A DNA stretch of 64,000 nt, from the NCBI GenBank assembly GCA_963705495.1, contig CAVPJQ010000012.1, forward strand, positions 186,001 through 250,000. Direction: 5' to 3'. Made by a program: the position numbers and the translations under genes. This stretch comes from DATBVX01 sp963705495. GTDB taxonomy: Bacteria > Pseudomonadota > Gammaproteobacteria > Steroidobacterales > Steroidobacteraceae. The notes under the pieces were generated by a model. The model was given only the letters and a program-made list of their open reading frames with translations, was not told the DNA's origin and ran no database searches. Of this stretch, positions 25,462-34,409 are shown piece after piece (within the stretch, counting starts at the first letter, position 1; each line of letters opens with the position of its first letter).

Positions 25462-26760
25462 ATGGCCAGGATAGTGGGCGGAATCGCCACGTCGCACACC
25501 CCGACGATCGGTTTTGCGCTTGATACCGGAAAACAAGAGGACCCCGTGTGGGCGCCGATTTTCGAGGGCTACAGGCCTGTCCAGCAGTGGCTCGCGGCAA
25601 AAAAACCCGACGTGCTGTTCCTCATCTACAACGACCACGTGACGTCGTTCTCCTTCGACCACTACTCGCACTTCGCGCTCGGCATCGGCGCCGAGTATCC
25701 GGTCGCGGACGAAGGCGGCGGTCCGCGCGCGCTGCCCCCGATCAAAGGGCACCCCAGGCTCGCGCAGCACGTCGCCTCAGGCCTCGTGGCAGACGAGTTC
25801 GACCTGTCGTATTTCCAGGGCAAAGGGCTCGACCACGGGGCGTTCTCGCCGCTGTCCCTGCTCTGGCCGCACGACCCCACGTGGCCGGGCGCGATCGTGC
25901 CGCTGCAATGTGGGGTACTCGAGTTCCCGACACCGACTGCGCGGCGCTGCTTCAAGCTCGGCCGGTCGCTCCGCAAGGCGATCCAGAGCTATTCCGAGGA
26001 CATCAAGGTCGCGATCGTCGGCACCGGCGGGCTGTCGCACCAGGTGCACGGCGAGCGTGCGGGCTTCAACAACACGCCGTGGGACATGGAGTTCATGGAC
26101 ACGCTGGTGACGGATCCGGAGAAGCTCACCAACATCACGATCGCGGATTACGCGACGCGCGGCGGTCTCGAAGGCTCCGAGGTGGTTATGTGGCTCATCA
26201 TGCGCGGCGCGCTGGCGCCCAGGGTGAAGAAGCTGCACCAGGCGTACTACCTGCCGTCGATGACGCCGATTGCCACGCTGATCCTGGAAGACGACGGACC
26301 GGATGCGGCGGGCGAATCCTTGCCCGCGTATCGCGAGCGCATCGGCAAGGAGCTCAAGGGCATCGAAAAGCTCGAAGGCACCTATCCGTTCACCCTCGAG
26401 CGCAGCGTCAAGGCGTTTCGGCTCAACGAGTTCCTGCACCGGCTGATCGAGCCCGAATATCGCAGGCAGTTTCTCGCGAATCCGGAGCCGCTGTTCGAGG
26501 CGGCCGGGCTCACCGAGGAGGAGCGCGACATGGTCCGGCGGCGCGACTGGCGCGCGCTGATTCACTACGGCGTGATTTTCTTCATGCTCGAGAAGCTTGG
26601 CGCCGTGATTGGCACGACGAACCTGCACATCTACGCGGCAATGCGCGGCCAATCGCTTGAGGACTTCCAGAAAACGCGCAACGCCAAGGTGCTCTATTCC
26701 GTCGCGGGCAAGGATGAAGGAAAGAAGGACTGGGACAAAGCGGGTGCGAAACCCAGCTAG
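25462..26760 (+). CDS. gallate / protocatechuate 4,5-dioxygenase-type extradiol dioxygenase (beta-alpha fusion)
   Basis: 432 residues from the ATG at 25462 (ribosome site GAAGGAG). It is a type II (LigB-class) extradiol ring-cleavage dioxygenase. The N-terminal catalytic domain carries the iron ligands His12 (TSHTPTIG) and His59 (YNDHV) and the Glu of GLEGSEVVMW. VGTGGLSHQVHGER is the region of the catalytic His. From about residue 315 a second, helical domain matches the LigA-type small subunit: FRLNEFLHRLIEPEYRRQFL, AAGLTEEERDMVRRRDW, GTTNLHIYAAMRG. This beta-plus-alpha fusion is the architecture of gallate dioxygenase (DesB/GalA type). Gallate is the likely but unproven substrate. No other aromatic-degradation gene is visible nearby. 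It converges with the operon below, overlapping by four bases. Confidence 0.88.
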   Translation: MARIVGGIATSHTPTIGFALDTGKQEDPVWAPIFEGYRPVQQWLAAKKPDVLFLIYNDHVTSFSFDHYSHFALGIGAEYPVADEGGGPRALPPIKGHPRLAQHVASGLVADEFDLSYFQGKGLDHGAFSPLSLLWPHDPTWPGAIVPLQCGVLEFPTPTARRCFKLGRSLRKAIQSYSEDIKVAIVGTGGLSHQVHGERAGFNNTPWDMEFMDTLVTDPEKLTNITIADYATRGGLEGSEVVMWLIMRGALAPRVKKLHQAYYLPSMTPIATLILEDDGPDAAGESLPAYRERIGKELKGIEKLEGTYPFTLERSVKAFRLNEFLHRLIEPEYRRQFLANPEPLFEAAGLTEEERDMVRRRDWRALIHYGVIFFMLEKLGAVIGTTNLHIYAAMRGQSLEDFQKTRNAKVLYSVAGKDEGKKDWDKAGAKPS

Positions 26761-27608
26761 TAGCCGGCATCGCGGTAGTGCTTCTTGCCGCGCAGCGCCT
26801 TCTGGTACTCATCCTTGCTGAGGATATTCTCCTCCAGCTTCATGTCGGTGCGCGCGTAGCTGCGGAAGAACTCCGCGATACGTTCCGCTGACTGGGTGAC
26901 CTCATCGCGGATGTAGTTGATGTCGATGTTGATGCACACGGCGCCGATCACGCCATAGTCCTTGCGCGAAATGGGAATGGTGGTGCACTTGAAGCGGCGT
27001 GCGCCGATGTTGAGCTCGTAGTTGAGCTTGTCCTGGTTGAGTGCTCGCCGTTTCTTGAGATCGATGAGCAGCGTCGTCGTGCCCATCTCGAGCGAGCGCC
27101 CCGTCACTTCGCCGCCCTCTATGGCGGTAATCGAGCGGCTTGGGTTCGAGAGATCGTGCAGCAGCACTTCGATTCCCATGTTGGGGAATGTCCGCCCGAT
27201 CAGGCGCGCGAGATTGCGGTAGTTCTCCAGGAACTCGCGCGTGTCGTCCACGACACCAGCGCCGTGGTATCTCGAGAAGAGCTTCTCGTACGCCTGCCGC
27301 TCCTGGGCGTCCAGGAGGTCGCGTACGTTGTTCTGTTCACCGATGAAGATCAACTGTCGCGCGGCGCGTACATCCGTGTTGCGCAGGAAGTAGTGAATGC
27401 CGAGGCGGAAGTCGCGCAGGTTGAACTCGGCGAAGTTCTCGGGCGTCGGCTCGTAGGGGTAGAAATCATAGTCATCGAGGCTGCGCCCCTGCTGGCGCCG
27501 TCGTTCGCGGTACCTGCCGATCAGGAAGCCGCCCGCGAACAGGAGCAGCGCCACGGCGAGCTCTGAGAGGGTGCTGCTGACCCACGGATTGTTGAGCAGG
27601 TCAGCCAC
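26757..27608 (-). CDS. membrane-anchored YheO-like PAS domain protein
   Basis: 283 residues. Residues about 14-31 (LSELAVALLLFAGGFLIG) form a single membrane anchor followed by a basic stretch (RYRERRRQQGR). A soluble linker leads to a YheO-type PAS domain at about 125-240 (FPNMGIEVLLHDLSNPSRSITAIEGGEVTGRSL, GVIGAVCINIDI). In known YheO/DauR proteins this domain precedes a DNA-binding helix-turn-helix. Here there is none: the C-terminus is a short charged helical tail (KDEYQKALRGKKHYR). It is therefore more likely a membrane sensor or scaffold than a transcription factor. It is the last gene of the five-gene operon, three bases after the esterase. Confidence 0.75.
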   Translation of the reverse strand: MADLLNNPWVSSTLSELAVALLLFAGGFLIGRYRERRRQQGRSLDDYDFYPYEPTPENFAEFNLRDFRLGIHYFLRNTDVRAARQLIFIGEQNNVRDLLDAQERQAYEKLFSRYHGAGVVDDTREFLENYRNLARLIGRTFPNMGIEVLLHDLSNPSRSITAIEGGEVTGRSLEMGTTTLLIDLKKRRALNQDKLNYELNIGARRFKCTTIPISRKDYGVIGAVCINIDINYIRDEVTQSAERIAEFFRSYARTDMKLEENILSKDEYQKALRGKKHYRDAGY

Positions 27609-27611
27609 GCA

Positions 27612-28343
27612 TCACACCAGCTCGCCGAGATACTTCGGCAGCATCTCACGCCATGTCACCCAGTTATGGTGACGATCCCGGCCCCAGAGGTCCACGCGGT
27701 TCGGCACGCCCTTGGCGCCGAGTACGTGGGCGATCCTCCATGACTCACTGGGATCCTCGTAGTCACCCTCACCAGTAGGAATGACGATGAACCGTTGCCG
27801 CAGCCGCTGCAGCTGTGGCCCGTCCTCGAGTCCCGGCAAGTAATGAAGCGGCGATGAGAAGTAGAAGTCCTGGTTGATCTTGCCGTCCAGATACTTCGAC
27901 AGGTCGAAGGTGCCACTCATCGCTACGGCGAGCTTGAAGACGTCCGGATGCCGGCAGATGCTGGCGACGGCATTGAATGCGCCGATGGACGCGCCCGCTG
28001 CCACGACTTCGATCTCCTTGCTGGCGCAGTCCTCGCGGATGAGCGCGATGACCTCGTTGTAGATGTAGGCATCGAACAGGTTCTGGACGCGCGAGCAGTA
28101 TTCGGCTGAATGCGTGCCCTGCAGCCAGGTTTTCCCGGCGACGCTGTCTAGCGAGTAGACCTTGATGCGCCCGGCATCGATCAGGTCGCCGAGCACGCGC
28201 ACCAGGTGAAAGCGCTCGACCTCCTCGTAGTCTCCGCCAGCGGTCGGAAACAACAGCACGGGCGTGCCGAAATGACCCCAGCGTACGACGCGTGCCGGCT
28301 CGGGGAGGCGTTGTGTGTTCCAGCTCCAGTTCTTCTTATCCAC
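27612..28343 (-). CDS. esterase family protein (alpha/beta-hydrolase)
   Basis: 243 residues, no signal peptide. It has an alpha/beta-hydrolase fold of the putative-esterase (Fes/EstD, PF00756) group. Ser119 in the nucleophile elbow GASIGAFNA is the nucleophile, the likely His is in DRHHNWVTW, and the acid lies near PTGEGDYEDP. The strand VLLFPTAGGDYEE supplies the oxyanion region. The HNW-x-x-W ending is like that of enterochelin-esterase-type hydrolases. It lies between an ATP-grasp gene and the PAS protein in a minus-strand operon, which suggests it acts on the same product or intermediate. The substrate is unknown. Confidence 0.85.
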   Translation of the reverse strand: MDKKNWSWNTQRLPEPARVVRWGHFGTPVLLFPTAGGDYEEVERFHLVRVLGDLIDAGRIKVYSLDSVAGKTWLQGTHSAEYCSRVQNLFDAYIYNEVIALIREDCASKEIEVVAAGASIGAFNAVASICRHPDVFKLAVAMSGTFDLSKYLDGKINQDFYFSSPLHYLPGLEDGPQLQRLRQRFIVIPTGEGDYEDPSESWRIAHVLGAKGVPNRVDLWGRDRHHNWVTWREMLPKYLGELV

Positions 28344-28380
28344 GTTTTCCCTGCTGGCATGCGCCCCACGGCGCTCGTGT

Positions 28381-29628
28381 TCAGACGGCAGCCACCTTGC
28401 CTTCGACCTTGCGCCATTCCTGGATGCGACTGAAGAAGAGCTCGGTGAATTGATCGATCTCGTGCACGGGGTAGAGCGCGGTCACTTTCTTCCGGACCGC
28501 ATCGCGCGCCTCGGCACTGCCGAAGAACTCGTACGCAACTGCATCGAGGTGCGACAAGTGCTCTGCGCAGAACTCGCGAAATGCATCGGTGGCGAAATGC
28601 TCGCGGGCGAGAAGCGCGTACCCACGCAGCTTCTCGTGTGGCGACAGGTCCTTCGCGGCAATCCTGAAGTACGGTTCCCAATCCAGATTCTTGCGCATCG
28701 CGCGCTTGGTCGCCGCGCAGAAAATCGACCAACGCAGGTTCGCCTTGATGAGCCACGGAAAGTGATAGTGAAGGGAGGTGACCTGTGAGTCGGGGCAGGC
28801 GTTGGCGAAGTCGATCGGGTACCACTCGCCGCCCTTGAGGAGCGCCTCGCAGGAATTGAAGTCCCAGCCGAAGAAAGCGTTGATGGTGAGCGTGATGTCC
28901 TGGAGCTTCCGCTGCTCCTCGGCAGAGATGAAGTCGCGATCCATCCGGTAACGATCATGAAGCGGTGCGGAGGGGTCGTAGTTCACGACGCGCGTCTGCG
29001 GCCCGAGGCCAACACAGCGGACGAATCGGTCGTACGGGATGACGCCCGCCTGCAGATGCATGATCTTGGTGCCGCTGGCTTCGTAAGCCGCACGCAACGC
29101 CGCCTCGTCGTCGATCTTGGTCACGCCGACCCAGCCGCCACCGTCGTAAGGCTTCATGAACAAGGGATACGCAACCTGCTTGCCAATCGCGCCGACATCG
29201 AAGAGCCGCGCATACCGTTGCAGCGTCGCCTCGAGATCGGCGCTCTTGTCATACGCCTTGGGCGGAACCATCCACGTTTCTGGAATCGGTAATCCGAGAC
29301 GCATCATCGCGCAGTACGTGGTGTGCTTTTCGTTCGCCTGTATCGACCACGGGTTGTTGAAGACGTAAAGATCGTCCAGCACCACCGCTTTTTTGATCCA
29401 CTCGCGGCTGACGTGATACCAGTGCGTGAGCCGGTCGATCACCACGTCATAGCGACAGGGCTGGCACAGGTTGAACGGTTCGATAGTGACGCGGCTCACT
29501 TCGAAGCCGATAGTGTCGCCCTTCCATGCGATGTTGAGCTTGAGCCGGCGCATGATCTCCTCGAAGCAGATCGGCCAGCAGATATCGGCGCCGAGCGACA
29601 GGCCAATTTGGCGGGTGAGGTGGGCCAT
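28381..29628 (-). CDS. ATP-grasp domain protein of the five-gene operon
   Basis: 415 residues. The N-terminal part is unlike the glgA-linked pair. The ATP-grasp core is recognised from YPLFMKPYDGGGWVGVTKI (ATP-binding lysine and glycine-rich loop), IMHLQAGVIPYDRFVRCV and the metal-binding end NSCEALLKGGEWYPIDFANACPDS, which carries Glu and Asn. The C-terminal 120 residues are helical and charged. It starts four bases after the Fes-like esterase and is followed by a second esterase. An ATP-dependent ligase between two hydrolases suggests formation and trimming of an amide or ester conjugate, perhaps a small peptide-like metabolite. No described family member with known substrate is recognised. 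Confidence 0.82.
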   Translation of the reverse strand: MAHLTRQIGLSLGADICWPICFEEIMRRLKLNIAWKGDTIGFEVSRVTIEPFNLCQPCRYDVVIDRLTHWYHVSREWIKKAVVLDDLYVFNNPWSIQANEKHTTYCAMMRLGLPIPETWMVPPKAYDKSADLEATLQRYARLFDVGAIGKQVAYPLFMKPYDGGGWVGVTKIDDEAALRAAYEASGTKIMHLQAGVIPYDRFVRCVGLGPQTRVVNYDPSAPLHDRYRMDRDFISAEEQRKLQDITLTINAFFGWDFNSCEALLKGGEWYPIDFANACPDSQVTSLHYHFPWLIKANLRWSIFCAATKRAMRKNLDWEPYFRIAAKDLSPHEKLRGYALLAREHFATDAFREFCAEHLSHLDAVAYEFFGSAEARDAVRKKVTALYPVHEIDQFTELFFSRIQEWRKVEGKVAAV

Positions 29629-29631
29629 CAG

Positions 29632-30762
29632 CTATTCATACACCATCCACAACGGACCCGGAAACAGCCACGAGAGCCCGGTACGCAGGCGGTCGCGCCA
29701 GTTCTCCCAGTTGTGGCCATCGCGAACCTCTTCGTAGCGCACTTCGATACCCTGCCCGTTGAGGAGCGGCACCATCGAGCGGTTCTCGTAAATCAGCGAT
29801 TCATAGATGCCGCAGCTGAGGTACATCCGGTCCGCAGGTCGACCCGGGGCGGCGCGAAACTCGTTGACGAAGCTCGCGACGGGATCGAAGACCGGCCCGC
29901 GGCGATGATGGCCGATGTCGGCGAAGGCGAACGAACCCGACTGCAGGAGCAGGCGCCCGAACAGGGCGGGGTAACGCCACGCGGCGTGGAGCGACGCCAC
30001 GGCGCCGAAGCTTGCCCCCATGAGGCCGCGGCCGGCGGGTTCATCGAGCAGCGGATAGTGCGAGCGCATCAGCGGCAGGACCTCCTCGGCGAGAAAACGC
30101 GCGTGCTCGTTATCGCCCGCGTACTCCGCCAGCCGATCGGGTGACTTCGTGAGGCAAACGATCATCGGCGGGATCTCGAGGCGATGGATCAGGTTGTCGA
30201 GCACGGTCTTCAGGTGCGCGAAGCGCAGGTAGTCTTCTCCGTCGTGCGCAATCAGGAGTGGATAGCGGCGGCTGCGCCGGAAGCGGGCCGGAATGTAGGT
30301 CAGAAGTTGTCGCTTCGAATCGAGCGCTGCGCTGCTCAGGGTCATCTCTTCCAGCGCTCCGAGCCGGGCCTGTGGATCCGGGAGGGTCCATCGCGGGCGC
30401 TCGTAGCCGTAGCCCTGGCAGACCGAATTGGCCCCGAAAGGATCCACTGCCTTCACCGGGTTGAGCGGATCGGTGATCCATTCGCTGTCCGGTCCGCGAA
30501 CGATCTCGAATTTGTATTCGATACGTGAGTTGGGCGGCAGATCGATTCGCAACAGCCACAGGTCCGTGTCCGGCACGCGCTCCAGCGGTTGCGCCGTCGG
30601 CAATCCGTATATCCAGCAACGCAGCAGCACTGTGTCCGCTACACCGCGATACACGAAGGTCACTCCGGTCGGGTCGACGAGTGGAAAGCGATTCGTCGCG
30701 ATGAATGTATCGACGGTCGCGGGGGCAGGTTGCCCACTGGCGAGCAGATCACGCAGGCTCAT
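29632..30762 (-). CDS. enterochelin-esterase-like hydrolase with N-terminal beta-sandwich
   Basis: 376 residues, no signal peptide. Residues about 30-120 form an Ig-like beta-sandwich as in Fes/CBM48 proteins (VTFVYRG, SRIEYKFEIV, WITDPLNP). The hydrolase domain follows: LLTYIPARFRRSRRYPLLIAHDGEDY, nucleophile Ser251 in MGASFGAVASL and the likely catalytic His in VRDGHNWENW. Fes enzymes hydrolyse triscatecholate siderophores, and relatives attack other esters. No siderophore genes are seen here. The start ATG overlaps the stop of the S51-like gene (ATGA), and the ATP-grasp gene starts three bases after its stop. Confidence 0.85.
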   Translation of the reverse strand: MSLRDLLASGQPAPATVDTFIATNRFPLVDPTGVTFVYRGVADTVLLRCWIYGLPTAQPLERVPDTDLWLLRIDLPPNSRIEYKFEIVRGPDSEWITDPLNPVKAVDPFGANSVCQGYGYERPRWTLPDPQARLGALEEMTLSSAALDSKRQLLTYIPARFRRSRRYPLLIAHDGEDYLRFAHLKTVLDNLIHRLEIPPMIVCLTKSPDRLAEYAGDNEHARFLAEEVLPLMRSHYPLLDEPAGRGLMGASFGAVASLHAAWRYPALFGRLLLQSGSFAFADIGHHRRGPVFDPVASFVNEFRAAPGRPADRMYLSCGIYESLIYENRSMVPLLNGQGIEVRYEEVRDGHNWENWRDRLRTGLSWLFPGPLWMVYE

Positions 30763-31697
30763 GCGGTGCGGATCTCGGCGAGCGCGCCGCTACGACTGAG
30801 CTGCCAGGCTGCGTGCGTGCTGGCGAGCCGGCCTTCGCGCCAGTGCACGAACGAACCTTCATCGAGCGTGAGGCAACGCGCCGGTGCGAAGCGGCGCACG
30901 AACTGCGACACATTCTCGTACTCGTGCAGCGCGAGGCGGGTTTGCGCCGAGGGTAGCGGCACAACGCCGCGTGCCAGGCCGAGACCCGCGTCGAAGACCT
31001 CCGCAATGCCAGCACCCTGCGGCGGGTGATCGTGAAACAGGACAATGCGCTCGCTCAGCGCCATGGCGCCGGCCGACCAGGCAATGATCGTCTTGCCGGC
31101 AAGCAACCGCTGCAGGTCAAAGAGCCGCAGGCGATTCGCGAGCACGGCGACATGGCCGCCCGCAATCAGCACCGCGGCTGCGCCCTGGATCTGGCGGCGC
31201 AATGCCTCGATGTGCGAAACGACGGGTGCGCGCTGCTGCACGCGCAGCTTGCGGCGAAACGTCGCGTGTTCGCGTTCGATGCCGCAGAGATGTTCGCGAT
31301 CGAGCGCACGCAACACATGCAGAGCGGAACGGCGCGCCCGCCGCACCAGTTGCGGATCGCCCTCGCGCTCGAGTAACTCGCGGGTCGCGGCGACCGCATG
31401 GGCGAGGCGCAATCGATACAGGTCCTGCATCTCGCGCAGACGGAGCTGGCGTGCACGATATGCGCTCTGCAGCTGCGCATCGGCAGCCAACACCTCCTCG
31501 GCGCGTGCATACAGCGCCAGGTCCGTGACCGGCACGGCCACATGCGCCCGCAGCTCGTCGATTTCCCCTTCCCGTTCCTGCCAGCCAGCCGAGATCGAGA
31601 CCAGCGGCCCGGCGATTGACAGCTGGCGCAGCGCGAAAGCCAGGTTGGGCTCGCGAAACTGCGGGCCGAGAAAGATCACATCCGCCATGCACTGCAT
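30759..31697 (-). CDS. S51-peptidase / class-I glutamine-amidotransferase-like protein
   Basis: 312 residues, first gene of the five-gene operon. The C-terminal half (about 155-290) has the class-I glutamine-amidotransferase-like fold as in peptidase E and cyanophycinase: AAVLIAGGHVAVL, then Ser208 in the elbow IAWSAGAMALSERIVLFHD. This is the S51-type nucleophile Ser, not the Cys of true amidotransferases. The N-terminal half is a long arginine-rich helical region. S51 enzymes cleave aspartyl dipeptides or cyanophycin. With the ATP-grasp partner this suggests an amino-acid-conjugate or peptide substrate, but that is inference. A second ATG three codons later (31688) is an equally possible start. 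Confidence 0.75.
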   Translation of the reverse strand: MQCMADVIFLGPQFREPNLAFALRQLSIAGPLVSISAGWQEREGEIDELRAHVAVPVTDLALYARAEEVLAADAQLQSAYRARQLRLREMQDLYRLRLAHAVAATRELLEREGDPQLVRRARRSALHVLRALDREHLCGIEREHATFRRKLRVQQRAPVVSHIEALRRQIQGAAAVLIAGGHVAVLANRLRLFDLQRLLAGKTIIAWSAGAMALSERIVLFHDHPPQGAGIAEVFDAGLGLARGVVPLPSAQTRLALHEYENVSQFVRRFAPARCLTLDEGSFVHWREGRLASTHAAWQLSRSGALAEIRTA

Positions 31698-31781
31698 GAT
31701 AGCGGACCTGAATTCCCTGTTGTCGCGAACAGGCGTTGGCCCGATGATTGCGCCTCTTTCGGTCGCAACCCGGGTGCCTTC

Positions 31782-33923
31782 GTGACTGCACGCGCTCTTT
31801 TGATTCTGGCTTGTTTACTTTCCGTCGACGTGGCGAGCTCCGCCAACGAGGCCTTCGGCCCGGACTCGCTGTTCAACTGGCAGTTCGTCGGCGATCCACA
31901 GATCTCCCCGGACGGACGGCAGATCGCCTATGTGCACGTGGGCGCGGATCGCGATCGGGATGACTACACGCGTGAGCTGTGGATCGCGACTGACGCGGGT
32001 GCGCCGCGCGTGCTCACTTCCGGCAACAACGACTCCTCGCCGCGCTGGTCGCCGGATGGACGCCGTCTTGCCTTCATTTCCGGGCGCAGCGATAAGCGCC
32101 AGATCTTCATCCTGGAATTGGCCGGAGGCGAAGCGTGGCAGCTGACGAGCGACGCGGATGGAGTGGGTGCATTTGCCTGGTCGCCGGACGGCAAACGAAT
32201 CGCCTTTATGTCGCGAACTGCGCTCGCCGGCGATCCGGGTTTCGAAGAAGAGAAACCAGCAACGAAGGACAAGGAGCATCCGCCCGCGCGTGCACCGTTC
32301 GTGACCGAAGACCTCATCTATCGCAATGACGGAGTGCCCGGCTATCGCAGCAGCAAGCGTGCGCAGATCTGGGTCGTGTCGACGCAGGCGGGGCCGAAGC
32401 AGTCCGCACAGCGCATCACCAGGACCACATTCAATGTGGGCGAGCCCGCATGGACGGTCGATGGGCGCTCGATCCTGTTCAGCGCCAACGCTCGACAGGA
32501 CGCCGACTATGCCGCCAACGACAACGAGATCTTCGCAGTCGCCAGTGATGGCGGCGCGGCACCGCGCGCGCTCACCGATCGGCGGGGACCGGATGGGGAC
32601 CCGTTGCCCTCGCCGGATGGCAAGTGGATCGCGTTCACCGGCTTTGACGAGGCCGATCCGCCACGCAGCAGCACCGTCACCAATCTTTATCTCATGCGTA
32701 CCGATGGCTCGGGCATTCGCGAGCTGGCGGCCGATCTCGATCGCAGTATCGGTGAGGCAATGCTGAACGATGCCACGGCGCCCGGCGCAAACGGCGGGCG
32801 TATGGCGTGGTCTGCGGATTCACGGACTGTGCTGATCGGTGCGGCCGATCGTGGTCAGGGAAGGCTATTCAGCGTCGAGGTAGCGAGCGGCAAGTTCAGC
32901 GAACTCAGCCACCTCAAGCAGGGCGAGGTGCGCGAATTCAGCCTGAGCCGCAACGGCCTCATCGCCGCGGCGTTCAATGCATCGGCGCAGCCCACCGAGA
33001 TCTATCAGTTCGCTGCATCCGCGATCGACAAGCCCTGGAAACAGGTCTCATCGCACACCGCGGGTCTCACACCTGCCAGCGGGTTTTCGGAGTACGAGGA
33101 GATCAACTACAAGTCCTTCGATGGCCGGCCGATCCAGGGCTGGATCATCAAGCCACCGGGATTCGATTCGAGTCGCAAGTACCCGATGATTCTCTACATT
33201 CATGGCGGTCCGCATGCGATGTACGGAAGCAGCTTCTTTCACGAGTTCCAGGTCCTGGCGCAAGCGGGCTTCGTGATCCTGATCACCAACCCGCGCGGCA
33301 GCACCGGCTACGGCGAGGAGTTCGCCAACGTCATCCAGTACCACTATCCAGGCGATGACTATCGGGACCTGATGGCCGGAGTCGACCAAATGCTGACGCG
33401 CGGCTACGTGGACCAGAAACGCCTGGGTGTGGCGGGCGGTAGCGGGGGAGGGCTGCTCACGAGCTGGACCGTCGGGCAGACGGGACGCTTCCGGGCCGCC
33501 GTCGTGGAGCGCGCGGTGACCAACTGGTTCAGTTTTGTCGGCACGTCCGATCTCAATTACTACTTCGTCACGCACTGGTTTCACGATTATCCGTGGCGTG
33601 ATAGCGCCGACTACCTGGAGCGCTCGCCGCTGTCATACGCGGACAAGGTGACAACGCCGGTGCTCGTGATCCACAGCGAGCAGGATTACCGTACCGCCCT
33701 CGACCAGGGTCTGCAGTTCTATACCGCGCTCAAGATGCTGAAGAAGCCTGCGAAGCTCGCGGTGTTTCCCGACTCCTCGCACGGCATGAGCCGCGAGGGC
33801 CGGCCGAGCCAGCGGGTCGCGCGCCTGACGCTGATCAGGGATTGGTTCGTCGAGAAGTTGAGCGCGCTGCCGCAGGAACGCGACAAGAAAGACGAGCAGA
33901 CCGCGAAAGCGAACGTCGACTAA
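31782..33923 (+). CDS. S9 family peptidase (prolyl oligopeptidase type), exported
   Basis: 713 residues with a GTG start at 31782. Residues 1-21 are a signal peptide (ALLILACLLSVDVASS). A seven-blade-like PD40/TolB propeller occupies about 30-430, with repeated SPDGRxxAFxS motifs (ISPDGRQIAYV, WSPDGRRLAFISG, WSPDGKRIAFMS). The C-terminal alpha/beta-hydrolase has GWIIKPPGFDSS, the nucleophile elbow GGSGGG near residue 553, Asp in HSEQDYRT and His in SSHGMSREG. Such enzymes clip short oligopeptides in the periplasm. The gene is divergent from the five-gene operon, 84 bases away. An MprF/stress link is not indicated. Confidence 0.93.
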   Translation: MTARALLILACLLSVDVASSANEAFGPDSLFNWQFVGDPQISPDGRQIAYVHVGADRDRDDYTRELWIATDAGAPRVLTSGNNDSSPRWSPDGRRLAFISGRSDKRQIFILELAGGEAWQLTSDADGVGAFAWSPDGKRIAFMSRTALAGDPGFEEEKPATKDKEHPPARAPFVTEDLIYRNDGVPGYRSSKRAQIWVVSTQAGPKQSAQRITRTTFNVGEPAWTVDGRSILFSANARQDADYAANDNEIFAVASDGGAAPRALTDRRGPDGDPLPSPDGKWIAFTGFDEADPPRSSTVTNLYLMRTDGSGIRELAADLDRSIGEAMLNDATAPGANGGRMAWSADSRTVLIGAADRGQGRLFSVEVASGKFSELSHLKQGEVREFSLSRNGLIAAAFNASAQPTEIYQFAASAIDKPWKQVSSHTAGLTPASGFSEYEEINYKSFDGRPIQGWIIKPPGFDSSRKYPMILYIHGGPHAMYGSSFFHEFQVLAQAGFVILITNPRGSTGYGEEFANVIQYHYPGDDYRDLMAGVDQMLTRGYVDQKRLGVAGGSGGGLLTSWTVGQTGRFRAAVVERAVTNWFSFVGTSDLNYYFVTHWFHDYPWRDSADYLERSPLSYADKVTTPVLVIHSEQDYRTALDQGLQFYTALKMLKKPAKLAVFPDSSHGMSREGRPSQRVARLTLIRDWFVEKLSALPQERDKKDEQTAKANVD

Positions 33924-34297
33924 TCGCCGTTGCCGTTGGGTTTTCGCGCCTCGCCGCCGCCCGCGGGCGCCGACTGCGTGTTCTGCTCGCGCAGAAAGCT
34001 TGCGACGCTTTCCTGCAGGCAGCAGGTCATGGCTTCGTGCTTCCCGTTACCGTAAACGCGGATGATCGACTCGAGCAGTTGCGTCGACAGGATCGGCTGG
34101 CCGAACTGCTCCTGCTCGGCGATGACCTGCAACAGGATGAGACGCGTGATGTCGGCGCCGGTCTTGTCTTCGATCACGCGGATCTTCTCGCCATCGATGA
34201 TCAGAGCGCGAATATCCTCCAAAGTGACGTGTCGGCTCACCGTCGAATCGTACAGCCGCCGATTCGCGTACTTCTTAATGGTACGTTCGGACCCCAT
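33920..34297 (-). CDS. phaR: polyhydroxyalkanoate synthesis repressor PhaR
   Basis: 125 residues. The PHB/PHA accumulation regulator DNA-binding domain is at the N-terminus: RTIKKYANRRLYDSTVSRHVTLEDI, then KIRVIEDKTGADITRLILLQVIAEQE (accumulation domain). The tail is disordered and glycine/asparagine-rich. PhaR represses phasin and related genes and is released when it binds PHA granules. No PHA synthase gene is in the window, so its targets lie elsewhere. It overlaps the 3' end of the S9 peptidase gene by four bases and diverges from cysK. Confidence 0.93.
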   Translation of the reverse strand: MGSERTIKKYANRRLYDSTVSRHVTLEDIRALIIDGEKIRVIEDKTGADITRLILLQVIAEQEQFGQPILSTQLLESIIRVYGNGKHEAMTCCLQESVASFLREQNTQSAPAGGGEARKPNGNGD

Positions 34298-34409
34298 GGC
34301 GGGCAGTGTACCCGATTGATGCGCCAGAACTTGAGAAGTCGCCGCGAAGCCACGACCATAGCCCGCCCAGCCCCAGCCCAGGGGTTCCTACGTGCCCTAA
34401 GGAGCCACG

